Shown here one piece after another: positions 32,906 through 44,296 of a stretch of DNA of 64,000 bases. Position numbers and translations under genes: made by a program. The stretch comes from Thinopyrum elongatum (lineage: Eukaryota; Streptophyta; Magnoliopsida; Poales; Poaceae). Below the pieces are notes generated by a model that saw only the letters and a list, made by a program, of their open reading frames with translations, was not told the origin of the DNA and did not search any database. Within the stretch, counting starts at the first letter, position 1. Every line of letters starts with the position of its first letter. The stretch lies in the NCBI GenBank assembly GCA_011799875.1, contig CM022298.1, positions 263,493,757 through 263,557,756 on the forward strand, given 5' to 3'.

Positions 32906-33795
32906 TGTCAGTGCAACAAACCCTGGGTCTGTTGCCCAGACCGTGCACAGGCCCAAGATCAAGATTGCAACATCCAAGACAAAGCCAAGATGAAGAAATA
33001 GGCTCTTTGAGGAATCAAAGGGTAGGCTGAGAAGACCAAGTCAAGCCAAGAAGCAAGACACCGCTAAGGGAAAACCTCCCTTGCCGGGAAGGAGAGCCTG
33101 GCAAGGTCAAGGTTGCCCCGGAAGCAAGCCTCAAGACCGCCCCGGCAGGCCTGCCGGGTCCTACGAAGGCAAAACACCCCACCAGGGCTTCACCACCCCA
33201 CCTCACAGCGACGCAAGTCATCGATCGATGCGCTGTCAAGCCCCAAGATGACTACGTGGCTGCCTTTTGCCACATGGCAGACATTTCCTATAGGAATCGC
33301 CTCCAAATGACACCCGTCCAGTGACGTGTCATGCAGACAGGATAGAAGGTGGCCAAACAGCCCGGCAAGGCGTGCCGGGCAGGCCATGATGTGACACTAA
33401 GAGGCACATTTAATACGTACTGCTCTGTCTGCAGAGTAGATATGATAGCACTGTTCGCTATCTAATCAGTACACAATGACTGATTTGCCACTGTGGTGAC
33501 CCCTTGATCTATGAAAGGAGGCCCATGGCAACCATAGAAAGGATTCGGACCCCTGTACACTGATACACGCGTAGCTGGGGCAAGAGCGCTGCATTTCCAC
33601 CACCATCCACCATCAATCCACCAAAGCAGGAGTAGGGTTTTACGCCTCGCGGCGGCCCGAACCTGGGTAAAAACTGCCCGTGTGATATCTACTGCGCTGC
33701 GCTGCGCTCCTTCGCTCTTTGTGCAACGTGCTCAGTCCCCCTGCCGAACCAAAAGGGGCCTTTGACCCCATAGGTGGTCGTGGTTTCCCACGACA
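32906..33795 (-). repeat. Solo LTR (890 bp) inserted upstream of CACTA A ORF1
   Basis: It is absent from B at the same place (GGTAGATGGGTGTGGACTAG in the minus sense of B near 51815). The ends are TGTCAGTGC and CCCACGACA, with GTGT on both sides (32902-32905 and 33796-33799), so a short target duplication is visible. It contains TTTACGCC...GGCCCGAACCTGGGTAAA and GGAGTAGGGTTTTACG, the same LTR core as in E2-E4. Only one LTR is present and there is no internal region. ORFs inside it are chance. Confidence 0.78.
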
Positions 33796-34129
33796 GTGTG
33801 GACTAGATCCGCGCACAATGTCACTACGGTGCGTTGCCGCCTGGGTCATACGGAGCAAGCCACTAGCTGGTGGCGGGAAACCGATGAGGGAAGAGGAGGG
33901 AAGCATTAGCATGGATTGCTGGACACGTGTATAACATCATTAATTTCTGCACTGGGCTTCTGTGTTGGTATAGGTACTGGCTCCTTCATGGTTTATTGGT
34001 CCCCTTCGTATTTTGTAGTAAAAAAATTGACCTTGGATTTTACTAAGAATATATTAATGCATGTCATCAAAATAATATTGATGGATGGCTATTCCCTGCC
34101 ATGTTCAACTACTATATGCAATAATTATG

Positions 34130-34330
34130 CATGTGCTTGCTCGCCATTTAGGCGGCTGTGGCACGCTCTGCTCATGTCCCACCGCGTGCTCTGCTCGCCA
34201 TTTAGGCGCCAAGGCGCCCTAGGGTCGCATCCCTCCACACAGTCTGCTTGCTGTTTAGGTTCCAGAGTGCACTCGGGTCACGTCCGTCCGCGCGTGCTCT
34301 GCTAGCGGTTGGGCCTGGCGCACGATCATG
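34130..34330 (-). repeat. CACTA A: GC-rich tandem repeat of about 58 bp
   Basis: Three to four diverged units carry TGCTCGCCATTTAGGCG and GCGTGCTCTGCT. B has the mirrored array at 51300-51480, and related single units precede ORF2 in both elements (A near 31860-31950, B near 52740-52910). Confidence 0.7.
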
Positions 34331-34355
34331 TTGGGGAAGCTTTAGTTATTTGATC

Positions 34356-34428
34356 TTAGATTATGTTAATTAGTTATACCTCCAGAGCCGGAATCATCTA
34401 GCTATGGAGGTATAATTAATTAACCTAA
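34356..34428 (-). other. Hairpin in CACTA A
   Basis: TTAATTAGTTATACCTCCA (end of arm at 34384) pairs with TGGAGGTATAATTAATTAAC (from 34405) with a few mismatches. It corresponds to the longer hairpin of B at 51106-51236, but its loop and outer stem are shorter. Confidence 0.6.
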
Positions 34429-34563
34429 ACAATGATCTACGGCGCCCATTCTTGTCATAAAACTCCATCCTGTCATCGACCATTGGGGGTATGCCAGTAT
34501 GTGTGGGTAACTAGCTAGCAACTGGATCAGTAGCAATTCGCTGCTGCCGGCCATTGTTGTGGT

Positions 34564-34571
34564 TATTTATA
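34564..34571 (-). promoter_or_regulatory. TATA box near the CACTA A terminus
   Basis: TATAAATA on the minus strand in the context GCTAGCTATAAATAACCAC, conserved with B at 50988-50995. It lies inside the subterminal zone, where a promoter for the element's genes is expected. Confidence 0.5.
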
Positions 34572-34799
34572 GCTAGCAGCTGGCTAGGGGATTGGGGATT
34601 TTACAATTCACTCATGTGGAGCGCGGGAAGCCTTCGCTGGAGCATGGGAAGACTAAGTGGAGCATACAACCCGACAACCGTATGCGGTGTCACGTGTTAT
34701 CACACACATGTTAACATAAGGAAACGTATGGGTAACTTACTAATCATCACACACGAGTACTCACATACGCATCATCTGCGATACTCCTAGCCATCGCAA

Positions 34800-35430
34800 G
34801 CAACTAGTTTGCATTTTTCAAAGTTTTTTCTACACACATAATCGTACACGAATTAACTGTAGTAACCGTCTGTGTTACATTTTCTCATCGCAAACAGTTC
34901 ATCCGAATGGGCTATTTGCCGCGTATCACACTCATCTTGTTTACACGAATCATTTGTGTTCTTTTGGCTCATCGCTAACAGTTCATCTATCTGAATTGTA
35001 TGCTGCATATCACACACATCTTGTTAAGTTGAACCATTTCTGTTGTGTTGCCTAATTGAAAACATTTCATCCGAGTGAACCGTATGCCGTATATCGCACA
35101 CATCTTGATCTAGCTGACCGTTTCTGTTGCGTTCCTTAATCACAAACAGTTCATCCAAGTGAACTGTATGCCGTATATCGCACACACCTTCATATGGCTG
35201 CCCATTTTTGTTGTTTTGGCTTATCACAAATAGTTCTTATGGATTAACCGTATGCCAGGCATAGCACACGCAACTATAATCTGAATCGTGTTTGATGTCT
35301 CCACCATCGCAAACATTTTGTAACTTTTTTTACGATTTTATTACATCATCGTTTGCATTTAATGCATCGCAACAGTTTCATCGAAGGGTCTCTGATTGTA
35401 GTGCCGCGTTAGCAGCATCCTGCAGTAGTG
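34800..35430 (-). repeat. CACTA A terminal and subterminal repeats
   Basis: The end GCAGTAGTG is preceded by several copies of a motif like CAAACAGTTCATCCGAATG and ATCGCACACATCTTG, in the style of CACTA subterminal transposase binding sites. It is the mirror of B 50120-50760. Confidence 0.75.
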
Positions 35431-35739
35431 ATAGTGTTCCATGACAATACCAAAATTATCGTCACAGAAGTGTCCACTTCCATGGCGATAAATGGCGCAT
35501 CATGGAAATGTTTTTGTCAACGGTAACCGACATGTGGAATCCACCATAACAGAAGGTATTGGGTTCCGGTTTGGATCAGATAACCCATTAATAGCCGTGG
35601 CCAATGGCAATTTTTCACGTGTAAAATTCTCATTGGTCGAAGGATCCACATGTCAGCTCCACATTGTGACAGATGTCATCCATCCAATGGACGAGGTGCG
35701 CCTATGGGACGTCGACACACGACACGGACAAATAGTGGC

Positions 35740-36545
35740 CCATTTATGTTAAAAAGGTTGGTCCATTTGACCTGGTCAAAAGTTAGTGGGTCAGCCCAGC
35801 GAAAGCCAGTTAACTGCACGTTCGCACATGGCCCATTTACGGCCCGGTAACTCAGGGCCCATTATGGCCTTTCTGAATTCAGTCCACTAGCGTCATGTGG
35901 GCCGTCCAATAGAATTCTGGCCCATGGTCAATTTCGGCCCATGTATGGCCCATGACGTCTTTTGTCCCATATGAGGCCTTTTGTATCTCTTGGCCCTTTA
36001 ATGGACCGTAGAGATTCTGGCCCATAATGAACAGTAATTTGCTTTGTGCCCATTCAGGGCCCATGATTGAGTTTGGCCCTTTCTAGCCCGTGATATCTTT
36101 CATCCTTTTAAGGCCCATATATTATTGGCCTCATTTCTTGCCCTCGTATACTTACGGTCCATTACTGGCCTGTTCCGCTAATGGGCCAAAATTCAGCGTG
36201 TTGTTATAGTCGGCCCATCATGTATTTTGGCCCATTAACGACCCTTTATGCCTGTGGATAGTATTATACCTATGATACATACCCGACCTGTTAACGGCCC
36301 ATTGTGGTCGGGCCCATAAACTTGGTTGATCCGGTATTGGTCCACAAAATGTACGTTCCATGTGTGTCCCATGGATCCTACGGCCCGTTGGAGGCCTTGG
36401 ATCCTATGGGCCGTAGGAGGCCCATGTATCCTACAGACCGTAGGAGGCCCATGGATACTACGGCCCGTAGGAGGCCCATCCTCACTATATCAGGTAGCGG
36501 GTGGTTACAATGGTCCTTATGTGGCCCATGGTTATTGTGGCCAGT
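35740..36545. repeat. C3 subterminal GGCCCAT array with a 27-bp tandem block
   Basis: GGCCCA or its complement occurs at least 15 times in about 800 bp. Within it, at about 36371-36482, four units of 27 bp carry CCGTAGGAGGCCCATG (CCG at 36385, 36411, 36438 and 36465). Dense short repeats next to the terminus are typical of CACTA elements and are usually bound by their TNPA-like protein. Confidence 0.75.
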
Positions 36546-36866
36546 AGCGAACTACAGAAAAAGAAATGCAGTGACTACAAGCAAACAAATAAACAAGACA
36601 ATAAAGATATAAACAAAGCAAACAACTAACGCTAGTCTATTATGGCTATTACACATATTACATCCACTGGGCATCATAGTTTGCCATCAATGCAAATATA
36701 GGGAACAACAAAGTAGCATATTACATACACTAGGCGTCAAAATTGCCCACCAGTGCAAATAAACGCAACAACAAAACAAGTCCGAAACTGAAACAACTTT
36801 AGAACAGCACAAGAAGTGTTATGTTGGGCACCCACCATGCTGGCAAGAAGCTTAGCAAGCTTATTA

Positions 36867-37061
36867 GGCCTTGTACAATGCAAGGTGCTTAGGAGAGGTG
36901 CTTGGAGAAATAAACTAGGCTTTATTTAAGCACCGATGCTTATATGTACAAGGTAGATTCTTAACTAGGTGTCGCTTCTGTAGAAATAGGCACTGGTGCT
37001 TCAGAAAAACCCGGTTTATTTTTCTAAGCACCTCTCTAAGCATCTAGCATTGTACAAGGCC
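36867..37061. mobile_element. Harbinger (Tourist-like) MITE, 195 bp
   Basis: The terminal inverted repeats start GGCCTTGTACAATGC (36867) and end GCATTGTACAAGGCC (37061), and homology extends inward through CTTAGGAGAGGTGCTT. TTA flanks both sides (36864-36866 and 37062-37064), the target duplication of PIF/Harbinger elements. No coding capacity. Confidence 0.85.
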
Positions 37062-37350
37062 TTAGCTTTCTCTTGTTTGGCGCTATAATCATCCAACTCT
37101 TGCTGTTGCACCAGAAATAATTCATTTGAATTATGCAGGGACATCCTCAGTCCTTCGTCTTCTTATCGTAGCACAACTGATCGTTGCCTTTCAGCTTGTA
37201 GCTGAGACTCAAGAAGCCGAACTGATTCAGGCAGCGATTTCGAAGAGCATGTGCCAGCGGTAGTGGCTAGTAACTCGAACACTACATAAAGGCAGGACTT
37301 TGGTGTTGTCTCATTGTCTTCAAGATAGTTTGTATCAACTTTCTTGGAGA

Positions 37351-37355
37351 CCAAC
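37351..37355 (+). other. Target site duplication CCAAC, left copy
   Basis: The five bases before the LARD are CCAAC and the five after it (48481-48485) are also CCAAC. This is the footprint of integrase. Confidence 0.9.
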
Positions 37356-39000
37356 TGTAACACCCTGGATTTTGCCCATTTGCTTTTTTGTGGCTTAGTA
37401 GTCTTGCAACCTGGAGGGATCACCCTTGAATCCTCTTCCCAAGTGGCTTGCCAACCTCAAAACCATCCCAAGACCTTGTCATTTCCATCTTGGACCAACC
37501 CCAATATTCCTTTTTCTTGGGAAATTCCTTTTTCTATTAAAGGAATAACCATGTTTGCCCTGAGTTTTAAAGCAACCCACATCTCCATCATTCCAAAGAT
37601 TCCCAAATAATTCTCATAAATTGTTTGGGACATATCTTCCACAAATATGTCAAAATACTTCCGTGTCATGTTCAAAAATATTTCACAAATATTCCTTTTC
37701 TGATTCTACCCCAGCTATCAAGTTGAGAAGCAAGTACCCTTTATATTTGCTTGCTTGGTCTCAAACTTTTTGGGCATTCTTTCCTATCCATATCATTTCC
37801 ACATGCCAAAATTCAACTACATTCGGATATTAAATCTCCCTTGGCTAATTTCCAAAGTTTCTGGTCAACTGGAAGCTTTGTGAAGCAAGTGCTAGCTAGG
37901 AGTATCCAAATGATTTGAAATTTTGCAAGCACCTTCCTATGCTCAAATCATGACTCTCCACCAAGTTTCAACCCTATCCAATCATCTATGTGAACACAGC
38001 CTCAAATCTTGGTTTCTGGTTAGATTTTCACATTGTGAAGCAACTATATTTTATACTGCTCCATAATTGCTAAAAATTTACCAGAGCATTCTCCTATCCA
38101 TATAACCTATCTCCACAAAATTTGGGCTCATTTAATCTTCCCACTAATTCCCTAGAATATTTCTAAGATTCTGGTCAGAGAGGATATCTTTGAAGGAAGT
38201 ACCATTTTTGCTTGTCCAAATGGCATGAAATTTTTATGACACTCTCATATGACCAAATCATCAGGTTACACCAGATTTCAGCTCAATTTGCTACTCCATG
38301 TGAGTGGCATATCAAGATTGAGCTTCTGGAGCAGATTGGTCAGTTGCAAAGCAACTATATCAAATCTTGGTCCATTTCTCTCCAAATTTCACAGGATTGT
38401 AGTCCTTCCTACCCTAAACCTCCCAGACATCATCTTTGGTTCTTATCATCTTCCTGTTGAGCACAGATGTGTGGACAAGTTTGCTACAGCAAACTTCAGA
38501 TGATCACTCCCATCTAACCACAGTGAGTTTCATCGAGCCATCACCTCCGTGAGACTGTGCCTTGGAAGGACTACCAACTGGACACCAAATTGGGTGCCAG
38601 TGTGCACCGCGTGCGCCAGTGCACACGGTGACCACGCGGCCAGCATGCCAATGCATGCGCTCTGTGCATTGGGGCCCTCGGCCTCATCCGTTTCCTCGTG
38701 CCCTCGACACCACACCGTGTCCAGTAGCTTCCCCTTGGACTCACCCTCGCTCTGGATAAGTATCCCCCTCTCACATCCTCTCCTACGCGGTGCACCGGCT
38801 ATGCCCGTGACCTGTTACCGTTGTCGCCGCCGTGTCTGATGCTTGCGCTCTCCCGAACCCTCCCAAAGCACGCCCGAGCCACCTCTGCTCCTCCGTGAGG
38901 TGTCTGGACTCCTCTCCCCTCCTCCAGGCGTGCTCCCGAAGCTCCGGGACGCGGCACACGCGTCACAGCGGCCGTGCTCGGCCACCCGCGCCGCCGCAGC

Positions 39001-39008
39001 TATAAAAG
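39001..39008 (+). promoter_or_regulatory. TATA box of LARD 5' LTR
   Basis: TATAAAAG lies after a GC-rich stretch and before a C-rich leader (CTCCCGAGCCCCTTTCGACC). It is conserved exactly in the 3' LTR. Confidence 0.65.
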
Positions 39009-41397
39009 GCTCCCGAGCCCCTTTCGACCTCACCAGCAGCTCAGCCACCCACCACTACCCCTCCCTGGCTACTCAGTTGGTCCCCGGAGCTCCCCCTCGC
39101 TCGCCATGGCCGCCACTGCCTCCGCCGGTCGCCGCTCGAATTGGAGCAACGGCGACCTCCTTCCCTCCTCCTAGCCACTCCAGAGCTCCCCCTCGACCTC
39201 CACGAGCCACCTCGTAGCTCATCCCCTTCCCTCCATGGCCGTTGCTGCGAGCCCGCCATCGCCGCCGCGGGAAGCGCCCCGCTCTGACTTGAGGTCCCCG
39301 GCGGCCGTGCTCTACTCTTTCGGGACCGTCTCGGTCTCCCGCATCCAGCGCTGTGTCGGGCGCTCCGAACGGTGGCCGGAGCCGGCCAAACGAGCGCCGG
39401 TGCCGCGCGCCCCGCCTCTGCCTCGCGGGCGAGAGCGAGGTTGATGACGACCCTGGCCAGGTGTGCCCTGGTCCCACCTGTCAGCCACAGAGGCGAAGTC
39501 AACATGGGCCCGCGCGGGAGTAAATGGAAACGCATTTCTCTGAATGCGCTTTCAGAACGCTGAAAGTGTATTTTCTTCTACTGTGGCTTAGTTTACGTTT
39601 TCTTTTTCAGAAAACATACTCTGCCCGAAGGCGCTTCCGGTTCAGCCCCAGGGACCTGTCTGTGAATACTAGTTTTACGGATTGCTCCTTGAACTTCAAA
39701 CCCTTATTACTTTTTGCTCACAACTCCGAATCAGGTGAATCCAATGGCCATGTTTTTGTCTCGACGAGCCCGTTCTGTTGATGTCACTTTCACTAGGTAT
39801 TCACACAGTGAAAATGACCATTTTGCCCTTACCCGTAAACAGCCCCCTCCGAGAGAGAACTGTTTCCGGCAGTCAACTCCGCGGACTCTCCGCACTCCTT
39901 CCCGATGGTTCCTTCATCCCCAGGCAAGCCACAACTCTCATCTGCATAATTGCATTGCAATGTCATAGTTTAACTATTTACTTTAACAACAAGTATGAGT
40001 TATTTGTGAAATGAATTGGATTACACAATGCTTGAGTAATTTCCTGGATAGGTGACTACCATGTTGAGTACCGGATTGTTAGTGACTAGTAGTTTACCCA
40101 CTCGTTGATGCCATGATGTTGATACTACCGTCTATGATTATTCTGGATTTCATCCGGCAGTTCGTGGAGATGAGTTAGTAGCAGTGGCTTAAGCATACTC
40201 GTTACCGGATTTCTAGCCAGATATCATTTTGACTTGGATTGCTATGATATCGGAGTGTCAGCCATGACAGAGATTGTTCGGAGATTAGATACTTTATGGT
40301 TGATCCAGAGTCACCTGTCTGGACTTATCCGTGCAGCCACATTTGCCAGTATGGGATAGCCTTGACTTGGTCCGATCGCGTGCTCTTTCATCGGTACCGC
40401 CCGACAGGGAAGGTTATGCGTGCGCGCTACCCTGGCCCAGTAGGCGGCGATAACCTTGTGAGCTCTGTTGAGTTATATGGTATCAGGTCCCCATTTGGGA
40501 CAGTTTGTTAGCCACGACAGTGGCAGGTGTCACGAGGTGACACAGGGGCCACCCAGGGTAGGACTCCGGGGGAGGAAGATCGCCGGTGGTATGATGAGAG
40601 AGTCATGGGTCAGGAGGGTTTCATTGGAGCAACGCTGGTCCACCCGAATGGGATCACGAGGTCAGGCGCTCCATGGTGTGGGTAAAGTGCGCAACCTCTG
40701 CAAAGTGTAAAATCTATTCGAATAGCCGTGTCCACGGTATTGGACAGTCCATCCAGACCTCTTTAGGTGGTCAACCATAGTAGTGATAATGATGGAAGAA
40801 CTCGTCGTAAGATCGAAGTACTCAGTGGATCGTGAGTATTCTGAGGGTTCTGAGGCAACCCGGAAGAGAGTAAGTTTGCCAGACTTGTGGTGCAGATGGT
40901 ATCAGGTATATGATATTCAGCCATGGGATGGCAATGGGATGAGTGGTCATATGACCACATGATTGGGATTGGACTTGGAACAGATTCGGATTGGACCCTG
41001 AGAGTATTCCGAGTATGGATTGAATATGCTTTACCTTACTGCATTTACTTCAAAAGTTATCTTGCTAGATAACCATGTTTGTTAATTTTGACTGCTATGA
41101 TGTTGTCTTGCCTTAATGCTGGTGTTTGTTGTGAGCTTGCGAGTACATTCAAAGTACTCACCTGGCGTGTCATGCCAGTTTGTAGGTCATGCCATGATTG
41201 TTTGCTTGTCGAGGATCCCGAGTTTGCGACCTAGGATACGCGTTCTAGCCAGAGTCCCTACGGAGTGGAGTCCATCACCACCGTTGCTGTTTCGCTGTCG
41301 AGAGAGTTACTCTGCTGTTAGCATAGAGCTACCCCGGGCTGGCGTAGTGTCGCCGTACCGATGTAATCCACGTACCCTTTGTAACCATATCCATTGT

Positions 41398-41403
41398 AAT
41401 AAA
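41398..41403 (+). promoter_or_regulatory. Polyadenylation signal in LARD 5' LTR
   Basis: AATAAA lies about 100 bases before the LTR end and is conserved at 48376-48381. It is followed by an 11-bp inverted repeat, CCGTATTCCAG (41431-41441) with CTGGAATACGG (41458-41468). Confidence 0.5.
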
Positions 41404-41507
41404 GAGCTGATTTGTTCTATGCCAACAGTGCCGTATTCCAGAGGACTTGTCCCTAGGCTGGAATACGGGGTGTTCGGGTCTTCTCTGAGCCGGGGTGCCA
41501 CAAGCGT

Positions 41508-41520
41508 TGGTATCAGAGCA
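41508..41520 (+). promoter_or_regulatory. LARD primer binding site (initiator tRNA-Met)
   Basis: TGGTATCAGAGCA, five bases after the LTR, is the standard primer site complementary to the plant initiator tRNA-Met 3' end. Confidence 0.85.
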
Positions 41521-44277
41521 GGTCTGGCTATAGGACGCGCGGTCTAGGCGCGAGCGTTAGTAACCGGTAGTATAGGATCCAGTTGGTTTGCTGCACTTGT
41601 TTGTTGCATTTGCTTATGCATAGCATGCATATAGACTAGATATCTTATCACTAATGATGGATCTGGTGAGTGTAGGATGCATCGGTTTCGATTCACTACC
41701 TGTGCTCTCCAGTTTGCATATTTGTTCCTTGGTGTGGTGTTATCTCCGTCCCAGCGGAGTGATGCCAAGGTGCTTAGGGGTGTCGATCACTAGCAAGATT
41801 GATGCACCGGTACCACACCAATATATTCTCTTCAGCTACCCCTATTGTTTCGGTGATAGACAAGTTCTATCCTGGATCGTGCCATTCCACTAGCCGCTTC
41901 AGCAACCCTTACTGATCCTTGTTATCAAAAAAGGGTAATGCCTGCAAGCCTTTCTCTCCACCACTATCTCATTTTGCCACCCATTCTTTGGACGTGTACG
42001 GTTTTCTTCCGTACGCTTGATGATGATGTGGTAGTAACTTCTATGTTCGGACCCCCGATCACCGAGTTCGTCCTCACCACCGTGTCCATCTAGATGGAAC
42101 TGGTGTTAAGCCCGTAATTGGTGTAGCCTTGTTTACACCAATTTGCTTCCACACGTTGATTCACTTTCGTGCACATCGCCACAGCATGTTAGACCGTAAT
42201 ACCGGAGTTCTTGCGGGATTTGTGTGCTTAAGTAAGAATGCATCTTATTGCTGTGAATAGCTGTAGAATGTGATATTGCTTGTGTGTGTGATCTTGCTGC
42301 TTTGTGTGCTTTTGTTTTAGTCGTTTCTTTTTGCTTCTTTATTCGGGCCCTTGGTGTTACCATATTTTCCCCTTATGGAAGTTACTCCCCGACACTGAAC
42401 CCAAAGAGTCAGTGAAGAGACAGTCATGTGGAAGCTCAGCTCAGCAATATGAAACTTTCAGCAGACTGTGTTATATCAGGAATATTGGGCCTGAATATAA
42501 ATGATATCCTAGCTAGATTGATTATCAGCATCAAGTATACCTCAATGAGTAATCTTCACAACAGCAATGATCGAACCAGCAAGAAGGCAAACCGTGTATA
42601 TGATCCACAGTGCATTCTGTGCCAAAGGTATGATTCATATATACAAGGTTTGAGTTTGCTATGAGTATAATTTGAACCCTGCCATGCCCTGGAAGCAAGC
42701 CAGCATGTGATATGAACTTAGTGTTCAGCAAGAAGGATAGCCGAATACCCTGTATGCATAATAGTGAGCTGTTTGGGACGCGGATGAACCCTTGCCCGTC
42801 TTTCTTTGGTGATGACACCACGCCTGTGTTCTGAGCTATTTCTGGCTGTCTGGGGTGGATGCCGACTTTTATTTCTCTTGTCAGCAACTGACCCGTGTTC
42901 TGAGCTGCTTTTCGGCCGTCTCGGGCAGCTGTTGAATTTCTCTCCGTAGCAGTGACCCTATGCTCTGAGTTGTTCTTCGGCCGTCTTAGGGAACTGCTAC
43001 TTTCTTATAATCAACACCGTCTCATGCTCTGAGCTGCTTTTCAGCCATCTTGAGTCGGGGTTGAGTTACTCCAGTAATGTCCCAGATCTGAGTTTTAAAG
43101 ACCGTTCTGGTGGCTACTGATTTATTTGCCGGTTTTATCCAAGGGTTCAGACGGTCGTTACCCTACAGCTACAACTTGTAAAGTAATATGCCTGCCAGAA
43201 TATTGCACCTGACAACACCTATGATCACACAAAGAATCAAGAACACATAAGGCCAAGTTCGTTAGCAAAGGATCCAGGCAAAGAGAACTATAATGAAAAA
43301 GCAAGGCTGTCCATACAGGAATGGTAATGGTACAAATACTCCAGATAGTCTGGCTCGGTACCAGTCACCATGGGTACACACCCACGGGGTCTATTCCATT
43401 TTCAAGTACCCCATATCGAGACAACCCGCCCAGCCAACCAGATATGCTCAGAATTGTCAAAAGAGGGCAACCAAGCTGGTCAGGTCAGCCGAAAGATTAA
43501 CTCAGCAGTTCAAATTCAGCAACCATGTTAACATATTACACGGCCTACCATCCATATAGAGATAACGACAGACTGAGTAATCAGAAGGATGAACAACAGT
43601 CTCGAAGCATGTGTCCTCACAGATGGGAATTAGTTAAAGACTAACCTACCGTGAACAAGATTCTGCTGCCAGGACCGCTGTCAGTCAAGTCTATGGATAA
43701 TATAACTGTACACCTTTATGCTGGTCACGAGAGGTGACAGTCAAATATTTGGTAGGAGCCTTATACCCAAGACAGTGAAGATACCCAAGATGACCCAGCT
43801 ATCCGTGCGAGAAGTCAGATTCCGCCAGGAGAACGGTATGATTTACAGAACTATTTCGGACCAGGAGGACACACATCCATTTGAAGTCACCCAATGCAAT
43901 GAGTAAAAGATTTCGTGTCCACCAAGAGAATCCATCCACAACTCAGTGAACGGTCTTTCGTATTGGACTCTGTCACGACACGTCCATGAGGAACCACCCT
44001 CGGGCTTACGAGCAGGGCACATAGTTTGGTCAAGATAATTTATTACCCCAGACAGGTCAGCAGAAACAAAAGGAGTGAGTCAGAGTAACATATGAGCTAA
44101 GATTTGCCAGAGAAAGGATCCAGTGAAGCAAACCACCCCGAAGCAAGGCAGTCAGTCATATAAAATTCAGTGAGAACATTATACAAAGGTAAAAAGGAAA
44201 CCCGAGTTGGAAACGGTTTCCTCAAGTGGAAATATTCATGTTTGATCCCCGAGCAACCAAATCTCAAGGACGAGATT
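41521..44277 (+). other. LARD internal domain, noncoding
   Basis: About 2.8 kb with no frame over 120 codons and no gag, protease, reverse transcriptase or integrase motif. It contains four diverged tandem units of about 65 bp at 42826-43070, each with TCTGAGCTGCTTTTCGGCC and a GTCT(C/T)GGG-like segment. In LARDs the internal domain is thought to act as structured RNA; nothing here proves that. Confidence 0.75.
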
Positions 44278-44296
44278 TCTTTAAGGGGGGTAGGTT
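44278..44296 (+). promoter_or_regulatory. LARD polypurine tract
   Basis: AAGGGGGGTAGG lies just before the 3' LTR start, the standard position for plus-strand priming. Confidence 0.75.

Larger units (their letters stand above)
22990..35430 (-). mobile_element. CACTA A: minus-strand copy, left end outside the window, carrying insertions
   Basis: This element is in inverted orientation to CACTA B and aligns with it throughout. Its terminus at 35430 reads GCATCCTGCAGTAGTG, the complement of CACTACTGCAGGATGC. The base triplet after it is ATA. Matching pairs with B include 24177-24806 with 58989-59618, 27338-27415 with 56226-56298, 32232-32876 with 51836-52423 and 34356-34428 with 51106-51236. 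E3 cuts it at 22989/22990, inside a B3-like exon. A solo LTR and a small CACTA-like insertion are present only in A. No transposase (TNP2/TNPD) domain is visible, so it is probably non-autonomous or has lost that part. Confidence 0.8.
35431..37355 (-). mobile_element. C3: host CACTA element, segment 1
   Basis: This is the CACTA element into which A, B, the LARD, the MITE and E4 inserted. The segment starts inside its subterminal zone (GTGTTCCATGAC, then GTCACAGAAGTGTCCACTTC), a sequence I recognise as belonging to an abundant Triticeae CACTA family. It contains an array of GGCCCAT motifs and the 3' part of a minus-strand ORF. Its left terminus is outside the window. Confidence 0.65.
36785..37355 (-). 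pseudogene. C3 ORF, C-terminal part (plant Ptta/En/Spm ORF1-like, Transposase_24-like), split by a MITE and the LARD
   Basis: On the minus strand the frame reads LVSKKVDTNYLEDNETTPKS, CLYVVFELLATTAG, then a coiled coil (SVRLLESQLQAERQRSVVLR, then an in-frame stop, then LFLVQQQELDDYSAKQEKA). After the MITE it continues KLAKLLASMVGAQ. The coiled-coil end with LVQQQ and SAKQEKA is what I remember from ORF1 proteins of plant CACTA elements (PF03004-like). The upstream residues lie across the LARD: the minus strand at 48481-48530 ends HDSETTM and joins in frame to LVSKK. The MITE inserted between KQEKA and KLAKL. Confidence 0.6.
37356..41502 (+). repeat. LARD 5' LTR (4147 bp)
   Basis: It starts TGTAACACCCTGGATTTTGC and ends GGGGTGCCACA. 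By eye it is very close to the 3' LTR; for example 39541-39600 differs at 2 of 60 positions from its counterpart. It lacks about 37 bp near its start that the 3' LTR has (about 44315-44352). Short frames in the GC-rich part (38549-39563) are present in both LTRs but are not conserved proteins. Confidence 0.9.

Noticed and set aside
38843..39535. Open frames in the GC-rich part of the LARD LTRs
   Set aside because: Their counterparts in the second LTR have different lengths and frames, so they are composition effects.
41508..41520. tRNA-Met-like TGGTATCAGAGC as a possible tRNA gene
   Set aside because: Only the primer-complementary stretch is present; there is no cloverleaf. It is a primer binding site.
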